A DNA stretch of 64,000 nucleotides from Betaproteobacteria bacterium (GTDB lineage: Bacteria; Pseudomonadota; Gammaproteobacteria; Burkholderiales; CAIKXV01). Within the stretch, counting starts at the first letter, position 1. Each line of letters begins with the position of its first letter. Positions 46,730 to 55,560 of the stretch are shown one piece after another. The position numbers and the translations under genes are program-made. Below the pieces are notes generated by a model. The model did no database searches. It was not told the DNA's origin and was given only the letters and a program-made list of their open reading frames with translations. The stretch covers positions 1 through 64,000 of the forward strand of contig CANGYF010000009.1 in the NCBI GenBank assembly GCA_947458265.1, written 5' to 3'.

Positions 46730-47446
46730 ATGGATCGAGATCCGGAAGGCCGACGCGCGTTCCTGAGGGGCGCAGTCGTGAGCGGCGCTGCCGCCATGAC
46801 CACCACGCTGCCGGCCACCGCCGCAGCCCAGCCGGCCGCAGGCAAGGCCGCAGCCAGCGCGCCGGCTGCGCCAGGGTACGTGTTCCTGTCGCCCGAAGAG
46901 GGTGCCTTCATCGAGGCGGTCGTCGACCACATGATCCCGGCCGACTCCCTCACCGCGAAGGGTACCGACCTCGGTCTGCACACCTACATCGACCGGGCCC
47001 TGGCCAGCGGCTGGGGCAAGGGTGAGCGCCTTTATCGCCAGGGGCCCTGGAAGCAGGGCACCGGCAACCAGGGCTACCAGTTGCCGATGACGCCCTCCGA
47101 GCTGTACCGGGCGGCGATCCCGGCGGCCAATGCCGCCTGCGTCAAGGCCTACGGCAAGACCTTCGACAAGATCACGCCCGAGCAGCGCGAGGCCTTCCTG
47201 GTCGGCATGCAGCAGGGCAAGGTCACGCTCGAGAACGGTCCGCCGGTGCGCACCTTCTTCGGCATGCTCTACCAGAACGTGATGGAAGGCATGTTCGCCG
47301 ACCCGATCTACGGCGGCAACCGCGACAAGGCCGGCTGGAAGCTGGTGAACTTCCCGGGTGTCATCGCGACCAACCAGCAGAACATCGACAAGTTCCGCGA
47401 CCGGAAGATGCCCACCAACCCGCTCGGCATCGCCGACATCAGCTGA
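46730..47446 (+). CDS. Gluconate 2-dehydrogenase subunit 3 family protein
   Basis: 238 residues. A Tat-type leader (RRAFLRGAVVSGAAA) predicts export of the folded complex. The mature part matches the small subunit of FAD-dependent gluconate/2-keto-gluconate/fructose-type dehydrogenases: FLSPEEGAFIEAVVDHMIPAD, TYIDRALASGWGKG, FFGMLYQNVMEGMFADPIYGGN and KLVNFPGV. It probably acts as chaperone and partner carrying the flavoprotein out through Tat. First gene of a three-gene operon. Confidence 0.88.
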   Translation: MDRDPEGRRAFLRGAVVSGAAAMTTTLPATAAAQPAAGKAAASAPAAPGYVFLSPEEGAFIEAVVDHMIPADSLTAKGTDLGLHTYIDRALASGWGKGERLYRQGPWKQGTGNQGYQLPMTPSELYRAAIPAANAACVKAYGKTFDKITPEQREAFLVGMQQGKVTLENGPPVRTFFGMLYQNVMEGMFADPIYGGNRDKAGWKLVNFPGVIATNQQNIDKFRDRKMPTNPLGIADIS

Positions 47447-47460
47447 CCGGAGACCTCGAC

Positions 47461-49242
47461 ATGGCAGCCAGGAAACTGAAGGAAGTCGACGCGGTCATCA
47501 TCGGCCTCGGCTGGACGGGCGGCATCCTCGCGAAGGAACTCTCCGAGGCAGGGCTGAAGGTGGTCGCGCTCGAACGCGGCAAGATGACCACGACCGACGC
47601 TGACTTCCAGTTGCAGCAGGTGCGCGACGAACTGCGCTACGTGCAGCGCCAGGAGATGATGCAGGACGCCTCGCGCGACACCGTCACGATGCGCAACACG
47701 CCGAAGCAGGACGCACTGCCAGTACGCCGGCTCGGTTCGTTCCTGCCCGGCGAGGCGGTCGGTGGCTCGGGCCTGCACTGGAGCGGCGGCACCTGGCGCT
47801 GGTCCGACAACGAGTTCAAGGTGCGCAGCCTGTACGAGCAGCGCTACGGGGCGAAGTTCATCTCCTCCGAGATGTCCGACCTGCGCGACTGGGGCATCAC
47901 CTATGCCGAGATGGAGCGGTACTACGACAAGTTCGAGTACGTGGCGGCGGTGTCCGGCAAGGCAGGCAACCTGAAGGGCAAGGTCCAGCCCGGCGGCAAT
48001 CCGTTCGAGGGGCCGCGTGCGCGCGAGTACCCGCTGCCGCCGCTGAAGAGCGTGCTCTCCTCGCAGCTGTTCGCCGAGGCGGCGACCAAGGCCGGCTACC
48101 ATCCGTTCCCGCGCCCGGCCGCGAACGCCTCGCGCGCCTACACCAATCCGGACGGTGCAACCTTCGGCGGCTGCCAGTATTGCGGTTTCTGCCAGCGCTT
48201 CGGCTGCGAGGCCAATGCGAAGGCAAGCCCGCATATCACGGTGGTGCCGGCGGCGATGAAGAGCCCGAACTTCGAGCTGCGAACCCACTCATGGGTCACG
48301 CAGATCCTGAAGGATCCGTCTGCGAAGCGGGTCACCGGCGTGCTCTACACCAACCTGCTCACCGGCGAGGAACTCGAGCAGCCGGCGTCGATGGTGGTGC
48401 TTGCGACCTTCACCATGAACAACACCCACCTGATGCTGCTCTCGGGCATCGGACAGCCGTACGACCCGGCGACCCAGACCGGCGTGATCGGGCGCAACTA
48501 CTGCTACGAGACGCGCACCGGCGCCAACCTGTTCTTCGAGGGGCGCAGCTTCAACCGCTTCATTTCCGCGGGCGGCACCAACTGGGTCATCGACGACTTC
48601 AACGCGAACTGGAACTTCGACCGCGGCCCGCACGGCTTCGTCGGCGGATACATCGTGTCGGCCGGCCACAACACGAACCTCCCGATCGGAAACCGTCCGG
48701 TTCCGGGCGGCACGCCCGCCTGGGGCACCGCCTGGAAAGAGGCGCTGGCGAAGTGGAGCGATTCGTCGATGGGCATCACGTCCAGCGGCGGATCGATGCC
48801 GCACCGCTACAACTACCTCGACCTCGACCCGACCTACAAGAACGCGTTCAACCAGCCACTGCTGCGCATGACCTTCGACTTCAAGGAGAACGAGCACCGG
48901 ATGAATGCGCACGCGGCGCAGGTCGTGAACGAACTCGCCAAGTCGCTGAACGCGACGCGGATGAGTTCGGCCAACGGCAAGCCGCAGTCGTGGACGGTCG
49001 TGCCCTACCTGTCGACCCACAACGGCGGTGGCACGCCGATGGGCACCGACCCGAAGACCAGCGCGGTCAACCCGTTCCTGCAGAGCTGGGACGCGCACAA
49101 CCTGTTCGTGATGGGTGCCAACGTGTTCCCGCACAACGGGGCGTACCAGCCGACAGGCCTGGTCGGCGCGCTCGCCTACCGCACGGCGGACATCATCAAG
49201 AGCCGCTACATGAAGAATCCCGGTCCGCTGGTGTCGGCATGA
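47461..49242 (+). CDS. FAD-dependent GMC oxidoreductase (gluconate 2-dehydrogenase-type large subunit)
   Basis: 593 residues. FAD-binding VDAVIIGLGWTGGILAKELS at the N-terminus, GEAVGGSGLHWSGG, a Cys cluster CQYCGFCQRFGCEANAK that in FAD-glucose and fructose dehydrogenases binds a 3Fe-4S centre, and the C-terminal catalytic block GANVFPHNGAYQPTG with His-Asn. No signal peptide of its own, so export likely depends on subunit 3. The oxidised sugar, acid or alcohol is unknown. Confidence 0.88.
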   Translation: MAARKLKEVDAVIIGLGWTGGILAKELSEAGLKVVALERGKMTTTDADFQLQQVRDELRYVQRQEMMQDASRDTVTMRNTPKQDALPVRRLGSFLPGEAVGGSGLHWSGGTWRWSDNEFKVRSLYEQRYGAKFISSEMSDLRDWGITYAEMERYYDKFEYVAAVSGKAGNLKGKVQPGGNPFEGPRAREYPLPPLKSVLSSQLFAEAATKAGYHPFPRPAANASRAYTNPDGATFGGCQYCGFCQRFGCEANAKASPHITVVPAAMKSPNFELRTHSWVTQILKDPSAKRVTGVLYTNLLTGEELEQPASMVVLATFTMNNTHLMLLSGIGQPYDPATQTGVIGRNYCYETRTGANLFFEGRSFNRFISAGGTNWVIDDFNANWNFDRGPHGFVGGYIVSAGHNTNLPIGNRPVPGGTPAWGTAWKEALAKWSDSSMGITSSGGSMPHRYNYLDLDPTYKNAFNQPLLRMTFDFKENEHRMNAHAAQVVNELAKSLNATRMSSANGKPQSWTVVPYLSTHNGGGTPMGTDPKTSAVNPFLQSWDAHNLFVMGANVFPHNGAYQPTGLVGALAYRTADIIKSRYMKNPGPLVSA

Positions 49243-49271
49243 GCGCGGGCCCGATCGAGAGGAACGAACGG

Positions 49272-49673
49272 ATGAGTGCATACCAGCGCGGGCGCCTGCC
49301 CGCCCTGTTCGCGGCCTGCCTGCTGCTGGCGGCCGGCCAAGCCCTGGCCCAAGGCGACGTGCGGCGCGGCGAGAAGCTGTTCGTCGAGTGCAAGGCCTGC
49401 CATTCGCTCGGCGCAAGCCAGGACGCAAATGCGCTCGGGCCGAGCCTGGCTGGCATCATCGGCCGCACCGCCGGGGCGTCGGACGACTTCCGCTACTCGC
49501 CGGCGATCAGGCGCAGCAAGATCGTCTGGACGCGGCAGACGCTGGACACCTTCCTGGCCGATCCACAGGGCGTGGTGCCGGGCAACCGCATGCCCTACTC
49601 CGGGCTGGCCGATGCGAAGGAACGCGCCGACCTGATCGCCTACATCAGCCAGGTCACGGCCAGCGCGAAGTAA
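49272..49673 (+). CDS. Class I cytochrome c, electron acceptor of the dehydrogenase
   Basis: 133 residues from ATG 49272, which gives a clean signal peptide (LPALFAACLLLAAGQALAQ); an ATG at 49239 overlapping the GMC stop would add 11 residues. One heme site CKACH, then ALGPSLAGIIGR, and the axial Met in PGNRMPYSGL. Only a single heme, unlike the tri-heme subunit of classical gluconate dehydrogenase. Last gene of the operon. Confidence 0.9.
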   Translation: MSAYQRGRLPALFAACLLLAAGQALAQGDVRRGEKLFVECKACHSLGASQDANALGPSLAGIIGRTAGASDDFRYSPAIRRSKIVWTRQTLDTFLADPQGVVPGNRMPYSGLADAKERADLIAYISQVTASAK

Positions 49674-49739
49674 CGCGCAGCAGGACGCAGCAGCCCACGG
49701 GTCCTGCCCACCGGAGGGGGCAGGCAGCCCGCCCGATCG

Positions 49740-49877
49740 TCAACGGGCCGGGGGATTCCCGCGCTTGGCCGCCGCACCTGCCGGGATCACGGCCCCGGAG
49801 GTGCCGGCCGGCAGCGGCTTCTTGGTCTGCTTGGGCTTCTTGACTTCCTTGTTGCTGCGCTGCTGGCCTTTGGGCAT
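49740..49877 (-). CDS. Conserved small basic protein (45 residues)
   Basis: MPKGQQRSNKEVKKPKQTKK followed by a Pro/Gly/Ala-rich tail. AGGAGA lies 5 nt before the ATG. Very similar KGQxRSNKExKKPK mini-proteins are found across proteobacteria by general recollection; their function is unknown, though the charge suggests nucleic-acid or ribosome contact. Confidence 0.72.
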   Translation of the reverse strand: MPKGQQRSNKEVKKPKQTKKPLPAGTSGAVIPAGAAAKRGNPPAR

Positions 49878-49938
49878 GGAAGTCTCCTGAATCATGGAGG
49901 CTGCGTATCGCGCAGCCGATCAGTCAGGATACACCACG

Positions 49939-50091
49939 CACGCTCATGCCTCGCCCGAGATGCGCGAGCGCTTCGTCGCCCAGGGCGTGGACGTAGCGTC
50001 GAGCACTCCCGAGGCGTTCGCTGCGCTCATCCGCGCCGAGATCCCGCGCTGGCGGGAGCTGGTCAAGCGGTCGGGGGCGAAGGCGGACTGA
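49939..50091 (+). pseudogene. C-terminal remnant of a TctC/Bug gene
   Basis: About 50 codons reading [34 protein letters not shown] and RELVKRSGAKAD, the usual last residues of Bug receptors (compare the tails of the intact copies nearby). The N-terminal 280 residues are missing. An ATG at 49894 opens the frame but gives no signal peptide. Confidence 0.75.
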
Positions 50092-50109
50092 CGTGCCGCA
50101 TCCGGGCCG

Positions 50110-51102
50110 TCACTCGGCCTTGATGCCTACCCGCTTGATCACCTTGCCGAAGGCTTCGGAATCGCTGCGGATCGCGCGCTGGTAGTCGTCCGGTGTGTCG
50201 CCGACGATCGCATAGCCCAGCTGGTTCTCGAAGCGGTTGCGCACATCGGCCATCTTCAGCGCGGCCACGGAGGCCGCGTTGATGCGATTGACGACCTCGC
50301 GTGGCGTGCCGCTCGGCACCACGAGACCATAGCGCCCGTCGATCGGCTGCATCTGGAACCCCTGCTCGGCGATCGTGCTCACGCCCTGGGCCGCGCTGCT
50401 GCGGCGCGAGCCGGCGATCGCCACCACGCGTGCGCGGCCCGACTCCACATGCGGTCCCAGCGGCGTGAGGTCGGAGAACATCAGGTCGATCTCGCCAGTG
50501 GCCAGCCCGGCCAGTGCTGGGGCGGTGCCCTTGTAGGGCACGTGCACCAGCTGGGCGTTGGCTGCGGCACCGAACAGCTCGGCAGCCAGGTGCGAGATCG
50601 AACCGGCACCGGACGAACCGTAGTTCAGCAGTCCGTTCTTCGAGCGCGCCAGCTTGACGAGATCGGCCACGTTCTTGACCGGCACGCGCGCGTTCACCGC
50701 GACCGCATAGGGCGTGAGCACCAGCGTGACCACGCCCTGCACTTCCTTCAGGGGGTCATAGGGAAGTTTCGCGTAGAGGTGCTGTGCGATCGACAGGGCG
50801 CTCTGGCTGCCGGCACCGATGGCGTAGCCGTCCGCTGGCGAACGCAGCATCGCGTCGATGCCCAGCGTGCCACCGGCGCCGCCGCGGTTCTCGTAGACCA
50901 TCGGCTGGCCCCACTGCTCGGAGAGCTTCTGCCCGACCACCCGCGAGATGATGTCCGACTGGCCGCCCGGGGCGAAGGGCACGATGATGCGCACCGGCTT
51001 GGACGGGAAGGCGGAACCGGGCTGGGCGAACGCCGGGGCGGCGAAGGCAAGGGCTCCGAGGAAGGCGGGGGCGGCTGCGGTGATGACACGGATGGAACGC
51101 AT
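50110..51102 (-). CDS. TctC/Bug-type periplasmic substrate-binding protein
   Basis: 330 residues. Signal peptide (RVITAAAPAFLGALAFAAPAFAQ). Bug features: FPSKPVRIIVPFAPGGQSDI, VYENRGGAGGTLG, LPYDPLKEV, YGSSGAGSISHLAAELF and VHVPYKGTAPAL. ATG at 51102; the frame runs further upstream without a signal peptide. Divergent from the cupin gene. No TctA/TctB membrane partners in the window, so it probably feeds a transporter encoded elsewhere. Confidence 0.9.
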   Translation of the reverse strand: MRSIRVITAAAPAFLGALAFAAPAFAQPGSAFPSKPVRIIVPFAPGGQSDIISRVVGQKLSEQWGQPMVYENRGGAGGTLGIDAMLRSPADGYAIGAGSQSALSIAQHLYAKLPYDPLKEVQGVVTLVLTPYAVAVNARVPVKNVADLVKLARSKNGLLNYGSSGAGSISHLAAELFGAAANAQLVHVPYKGTAPALAGLATGEIDLMFSDLTPLGPHVESGRARVVAIAGSRRSSAAQGVSTIAEQGFQMQPIDGRYGLVVPSGTPREVVNRINAASVAALKMADVRNRFENQLGYAIVGDTPDDYQRAIRSDSEAFGKVIKRVGIKAE

Positions 51103-51286
51103 GGTTGCTCCGTTGGCCAAGGGTGCTGTCGACTGCCATTGTTCGTACAATGCAGCAGTTCGGGTTCCGGTGCCAGCAAGTTTCCTGCCAACCCAGCCCG
51201 CGCACTCACGGCGTCCCGCCGCTGCCACGCCCTCATCGCAACCGCGCGCCCGTCCCGGTACGTGCGCGCCCACCAGGAGGCTGCAC

Positions 51287-51814
51287 ATGAAACTCGTCCC
51301 CAGGGAAATGGAATCGGCCCTCAGCGACTCGGCACTGCTGCGCCAGAAGCTCACCCAGATCGCCACCGACAACAAGGGCAAGCCGCAGGCGTTCAAGATG
51401 CGCACCCAGTTGCTCGAGCAGGGCCGCGCGAACATCCCCGTCGCAGCCACCGAAGACCTGACCGTGATGGTGAAGGTCTACGCGTCCGGCGGCGAGAACG
51501 GCCTGCATGCCCATCCGACCGAAGACCATACCTTCATCATCCTGCAGGGCGCAGCGACGTTCTACGACCAGGACGGCGAGATGGCGACGCTGCATGCGCA
51601 CGAAGGCATCCTGGTGCCGAAAGGCTCGCTGTACCGCTTCCACTCGGTCGAGACCGAGGGCCCGCTGGTGATGCTGCGCGTCGGCTCCCCGAACTACGCC
51701 CTGCAGGGCAAGGCCAGCTCCCGTGTCGGCCCCACCGGCGAATACATGCAGGGCGACTCGAAGGAGAACAAGACCGTCGAGATGAAGGTGCTCGAAGACG
51801 CCTACTTCGGCTGA
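51287..51814 (+). CDS. Cupin-domain protein
   Basis: 175 residues from ATG 51287, with AGGAGG 6 nt upstream. One cupin domain with motif 1 NGLHAHPTEDHTFIILQG (HxH...E-type metal ligands) and motif 2 HAHEGILVPKGSLYRFHSVE. Likely a metal-binding enzyme or sensor of a small carboxylate or aromatic; the substrate is unknown. Context is a set of Bug transport receptors and a PrpD-type gene. Confidence 0.8.
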   Translation: MKLVPREMESALSDSALLRQKLTQIATDNKGKPQAFKMRTQLLEQGRANIPVAATEDLTVMVKVYASGGENGLHAHPTEDHTFIILQGAATFYDQDGEMATLHAHEGILVPKGSLYRFHSVETEGPLVMLRVGSPNYALQGKASSRVGPTGEYMQGDSKENKTVEMKVLEDAYFG

Positions 51815-51857
51815 CCGGGGCTGGGGCAGGTCGAACCGAAATCCGGGCCAGCGAAAC

Positions 51858-51945
51858 CCGGGTCAGAGACGATTTAGCCTCGGCTAAATCGTCTCTGACC
51901 CGGATTTCGGGGCTAAATCGTCTCTGACCCGGATTTCGGCCCGGA
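51858..51945. repeat. 22-bp inverted repeat plus extra arm copy (GGGTCAGA family)
   Basis: A perfect 22-bp inverted repeat (51858-51879 with 51882-51903) separated by 2 nt, then a second copy of the right arm at 51911-51932, each followed by GGATTTCGG. The core matches the repeats at 40462-40541. On the minus strand it reaches the end of the MmgE/PrpD gene (stop near 51954), so it could end transcription from either side. Confidence 0.8.
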
Positions 51946-51953
51946 TTTCGGGG

Positions 51954-53294
51954 TCAGCGGGTGAAGGGCAGCGCCGAGGCCTTGCCGGCCTCGGTCTTCC
52001 ACAGGGCGGCGAGCAGGGCCTTGGACTTCTCGGCGCCGAGCACCGGGGCGGCGAGTTCCATGAACTTGGCGTCGACCTCGGCGTCGGTCAGCAACTGTTC
52101 GGGATCGCCCTTGCGGTAGGGCTGGAAGAACTCGATCTTGCGGCCGTCGGTGAGGGTCATCTTGACCCGCGAGGCGCGCTGCGTCGGGTAGCCGGCCGTC
52201 AGCACTGGATCCTCGACCAGTTCGATGCGCGACATCAGGTCCTTCACCTTCGCGTCGTTCAACCGCTCGGGCGTGTACGCGTCGAGCCGGACGCTGCCAT
52301 GGACCAGTGCGCTGGCGACCGTGAACTTGAGCGAGAAACGGCCCTCGAACGCGGAGGTCACCGTGTCGCGGCCGCAGATGTCGGTGGCCTGGCCGTAGGT
52401 CTCGAGCCGGATCGAGGCGATCTGCTCGGCGTTGAGCTTGTACTGGTCCTTCAGCACCAGCGCGCCGTCGATCGAGGCGAAGGTGTGGCCGCAGGAGCCG
52501 TGGTTCTTGAAGGTGATCTCGGTGATGTTGTACTTCTCGCCGAGGCCGGCAGTGGCCTTGCTCCAGTCCGGGTTCTTGCTCATCGCCGCGCCAAAGCCCA
52601 GTTCGCCTTCGAGCATGTCGAGCGTGCCGGTCAGGCCCTTCTTCGCGGCCAGCGCCGACATCATGCCGACATCGGCCGCATGTGCCGCATGCATCGGCTT
52701 GGTCATCGACTCGGAGCGGAACGCCTGCTGCAGGCCGGCCATGTGCGTGGTGACGTTGGCGATCGCGTTCATGAACTGCTCGCGATTGCACTTGAGCACC
52801 GTCGCTGCCGCCGCCGCTGCACCGATGCAGCCAATGGTGGCGGTGGTATGCCAGTACACATAGTGCGAGGGCATCACCGCCTCGCAGATGCGGGTGGATA
52901 CCTCGTAGCCGACGATCACGCCGCGCAGGAAGTCTTCGCCGCTGGCATCCACCGACTGCGCAGCCGCCAGCGCCGCGCTGATGGTCGGCGAGCCGGGGTG
53001 GTAGCCACCCGCACGATAGATGTCGTCGAACTCGACCGTGTGCGAGCCCGCGCCCATGATCATCGCAGCGGCACGGGTGCTCGCCGCGCTGCCGTACACC
53101 GGCACCTTGCACCGGCCGTGGCCGACCTCGTCTTCCAGTGCTTCGATCAGCACCGTCGCCGGCGCGCACAACATGCCGGGCAGCAGCGACGCGCTCCAGT
53201 CGATCACGCAGCGCTTCGCGTGATGCCAGACCTCGTCGGGCAGCCGGGACGTCTGTTCATGGACAGCATAGTCGGCAATTTTCTCGAGCAGCAT
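51954..53294 (-). CDS. MmgE/PrpD family protein
   Basis: 446 residues. Family features: N-terminal helical domain (LPDEVWHHAKRCVIDWSA), then GAGSHTVEFDDIYRAGGYHP, GYEVSTRICEA, HTTATIGCIGAAAAAA, and the C-terminal FKNHGSCGHTFASIDGAL block. Characterised members include 2-methylcitrate dehydratase (PrpD) and cis-aconitate decarboxylase; this one lacks prpBC neighbours and lies among Bug receptors, so a hydratase/isomerase on another di- or tricarboxylate is likely. GGAGG 7 nt before ATG 53294. Confidence 0.88.
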   Translation of the reverse strand: MLLEKIADYAVHEQTSRLPDEVWHHAKRCVIDWSASLLPGMLCAPATVLIEALEDEVGHGRCKVPVYGSAASTRAAAMIMGAGSHTVEFDDIYRAGGYHPGSPTISAALAAAQSVDASGEDFLRGVIVGYEVSTRICEAVMPSHYVYWHTTATIGCIGAAAAAATVLKCNREQFMNAIANVTTHMAGLQQAFRSESMTKPMHAAHAADVGMMSALAAKKGLTGTLDMLEGELGFGAAMSKNPDWSKATAGLGEKYNITEITFKNHGSCGHTFASIDGALVLKDQYKLNAEQIASIRLETYGQATDICGRDTVTSAFEGRFSLKFTVASALVHGSVRLDAYTPERLNDAKVKDLMSRIELVEDPVLTAGYPTQRASRVKMTLTDGRKIEFFQPYRKGDPEQLLTDAEVDAKFMELAAPVLGAEKSKALLAALWKTEAGKASALPFTR

Positions 53295-53388
53295 CGCAGC
53301 CTCCTCCGGTCAGCGGCACAATACGGCATGGTAGCACCGCCCGGAACCGGAGATAGCCGGCGGGCCAGTACCCCCACGGAGGAGTTGC

Positions 53389-54405
53389 ATGACCGCCAGA
53401 TTTACCGCTGCTGCGGCAGCACGCCCGGCGTTGCCCGCCTGCAGCCTCGCCTGCCTGCTCGTGGCCGGCATTCCCGCCGCCTTCGTCGACGCCCACGCCC
53501 AGCCCCAGGCATGGCCCATCAAGCCGGTGCGCCTGGTCGTGAGCTTCGCACCCGGTGGCGCAAACGACATCCTCGGCCGTGCGATCGCACAGCAGGTGTC
53601 GGAGCAGTTCGGCCAGCAGGTGCTGGTCGAGAACCGCGCCGGTGCGGGTGGCGCGGTGGGCACCGAGTTCGTCGCGAAGGCCACGCCCGACGGCTACACG
53701 CTACTGCTGGGCACCTCGTCGGCGTTCGCGATCATCCCGCACCTGTCGAAGCCGAGTTACGACGCGCAGAAGGACTTCGCGCCGATCGCCCCGTTCGCGA
53801 CACTCAATTACGTGATCCTCGCGCATCCGTCGGTGCCGGTGAAGACGGTGAAGGATCTGATCGCCCTGGCGAAGAAGTCGCCCGGGCGCTTCAACTTCGC
53901 CTCGTCGGGCAACGGCTCGGCACCGCACCTCGCGGTCGAGCTGTTCAATGCGCAGGCCGGCATCAAGCTGGTGCACATCCCGTACAAGGGTGGCGCGCCG
54001 GCGCTGACCGCGCTGATGGGCGGCGAGGTCGACCTCATGTTCGACACCTTCATCACCGCGCTGCCGCACGTGAAGAGCGGTCGCACCCGCCCGCTCGCGG
54101 TCACCTCGGCCCGGCGCGCCGCCACCTTCCCCGACCTGCCGACGGTCGCCGAATCCGGGCTGCCCGGCTACGAGGCCGGCAACTGGTTCGCCCTGTTCGC
54201 ACCCGCAGGCACCCCGTCGCCGATCATCGATCGCGCCGCCCAGGCGGTAGCGAAGGCAACAGCCACGCCCGCCTTCCGCGAGCGACTCGCCGCGCAGGGC
54301 GCCGAACCGATGACCGGTACGCCGGAGAGCCTGGCGGCGCTGGTAAAGACCGAATCGGCCCGCTTCGCGCGGCTGATCCGCGACGCCGCGATCCGCGCCG
54401 AATGA
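53389..54405 (+). CDS. TctC/Bug-type periplasmic substrate-binding protein
   Basis: 338 residues. Signal peptide (ACSLACLLVAGIPAAFVDAHAQ), then WPIKPVRLVVSFAPGGANDI, VLVENRAGAGGAVG, RFNFASSGNGSAPHLAVELF, HIPYKGGAPAL, PDLPTVAESGLPGYE. GGAGGAG ribosome site before the ATG. Followed 23 bp later by another Bug gene and then a tautomerase gene, so the three may form an uptake and catabolism unit. Confidence 0.92.
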   Translation: MTARFTAAAAARPALPACSLACLLVAGIPAAFVDAHAQPQAWPIKPVRLVVSFAPGGANDILGRAIAQQVSEQFGQQVLVENRAGAGGAVGTEFVAKATPDGYTLLLGTSSAFAIIPHLSKPSYDAQKDFAPIAPFATLNYVILAHPSVPVKTVKDLIALAKKSPGRFNFASSGNGSAPHLAVELFNAQAGIKLVHIPYKGGAPALTALMGGEVDLMFDTFITALPHVKSGRTRPLAVTSARRAATFPDLPTVAESGLPGYEAGNWFALFAPAGTPSPIIDRAAQAVAKATATPAFRERLAAQGAEPMTGTPESLAALVKTESARFARLIRDAAIRAE

Positions 54406-54428
54406 CGACCGATGCACGAGAGGTATCC

Positions 54429-55466
54429 ATGATCCGCACGAGCACGCCGCTTCTTCCTGCCGCAGGCAGGCAACATCCCCGCGCCCCCTGCACCGGCTCG
54501 ATGGCCAGCGCCTTCGCGCTCGGCCTGTTCAGCCTGTTCGCCGCGCTGCCGGCAGCGATGGCACAGCAGGCCTGGCCGGCCAAGCCGCTGCGGCTGGTGG
54601 TCGGCTTCGCGCCGGGCGGCAACGTCGACATCACCGCACGCACGCTCTCCCCGGTGCTGTCCGAACAGCTCGGCCAGCCGATCCTGGTCGAGAACCGCGC
54701 CGGGGCCGGCGGCAACGTCGGTGCCGAGGTGGTCGCCCGCTCGGCGCCGGACGGCTACACCCTGCTGCTCGGGGCGAGTTCGCTGGCGGTGAACGTGAGC
54801 CTGTATTCGAGCCTTCCGTTCGACCCGCTGAAGGACCTGGTGGCGGTGGCTCCGGTGTCGAACGTGCCGCTGGTGCTGACCGTGAACACGCGCGTGCCGG
54901 CAAAGGACGCGAAGGAATACGTCGCGCTCGCCCGCACCCGCAAGGGCATCATCACCTACGCCTCGGCCGGCACCGGCACGTCGAACCACCTGACCGGCGA
55001 GCTGTTCCGCTCGGTGGCGAAGATCGAACTGATCCATGTGCCGTACAAGGGCAGCGGGGCCGCACTCGGAGACCTGGTCGGCGGGCAGGTGGACAGCATG
55101 TTCGACCAGCTCAGTTCCTCGCTGCCGTTCATCCGCGCCGGCAAGGTGCGGGTGCTCGGGGTCACCAGCGCAAAGCGCTCCGGCGTGCTGCCGGAGGTGC
55201 CGACGCTCGCCGAGCAGGGCTTCGCCGGCATTGATTCCAGCACCTGGCTGGGCGTATTCGTGCAGTCAGCCACGCCGCGCGAACTGGTGCAGCGCCTGAA
55301 CGGCTCGCTGCAGAAGGTGGCGCGCAACCCGGCGTTTCGCGAGCGGCTGGCCACGCTCGGTGCCGATGCGCTCGAGAGCAGCCCGGAGCAGTTCGCCCAG
55401 TTCTTCCGCGACGAGGTCGCGCTGTGGGCTCGCATCGTGAAGAGCTCGGGCGCAAAGGCGGAGTAG
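54429..55466 (+). CDS. TctC/Bug-type periplasmic substrate-binding protein
   Basis: 345 residues from ATG 54429. Signal peptide (SAFALGLFSLFAALPAAMAQQ). WPAKPLRLVVGFAPGGNVDI, ILVENRAGAGGNVG, ITYASAGTGTSNHLTGELF, HVPYKGSGAAL, PEVPTLAEQGF. The tandem partner at 53389 is a distinct paralogue, not a recent copy. The tautomerase gene starts 94 bp downstream. Confidence 0.92.
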   Translation: MIRTSTPLLPAAGRQHPRAPCTGSMASAFALGLFSLFAALPAAMAQQAWPAKPLRLVVGFAPGGNVDITARTLSPVLSEQLGQPILVENRAGAGGNVGAEVVARSAPDGYTLLLGASSLAVNVSLYSSLPFDPLKDLVAVAPVSNVPLVLTVNTRVPAKDAKEYVALARTRKGIITYASAGTGTSNHLTGELFRSVAKIELIHVPYKGSGAALGDLVGGQVDSMFDQLSSSLPFIRAGKVRVLGVTSAKRSGVLPEVPTLAEQGFAGIDSSTWLGVFVQSATPRELVQRLNGSLQKVARNPAFRERLATLGADALESSPEQFAQFFRDEVALWARIVKSSGAKAE

Positions 55467-55560
55467 GCGCAACAGGGGCAACTGTCGCAACCGGCAGGCA
55501 TCGGATGCGGCGGCCCGCACTAGAATCCGGGATTCGAAGCCACGTTCCCGGAGCCTCCCC

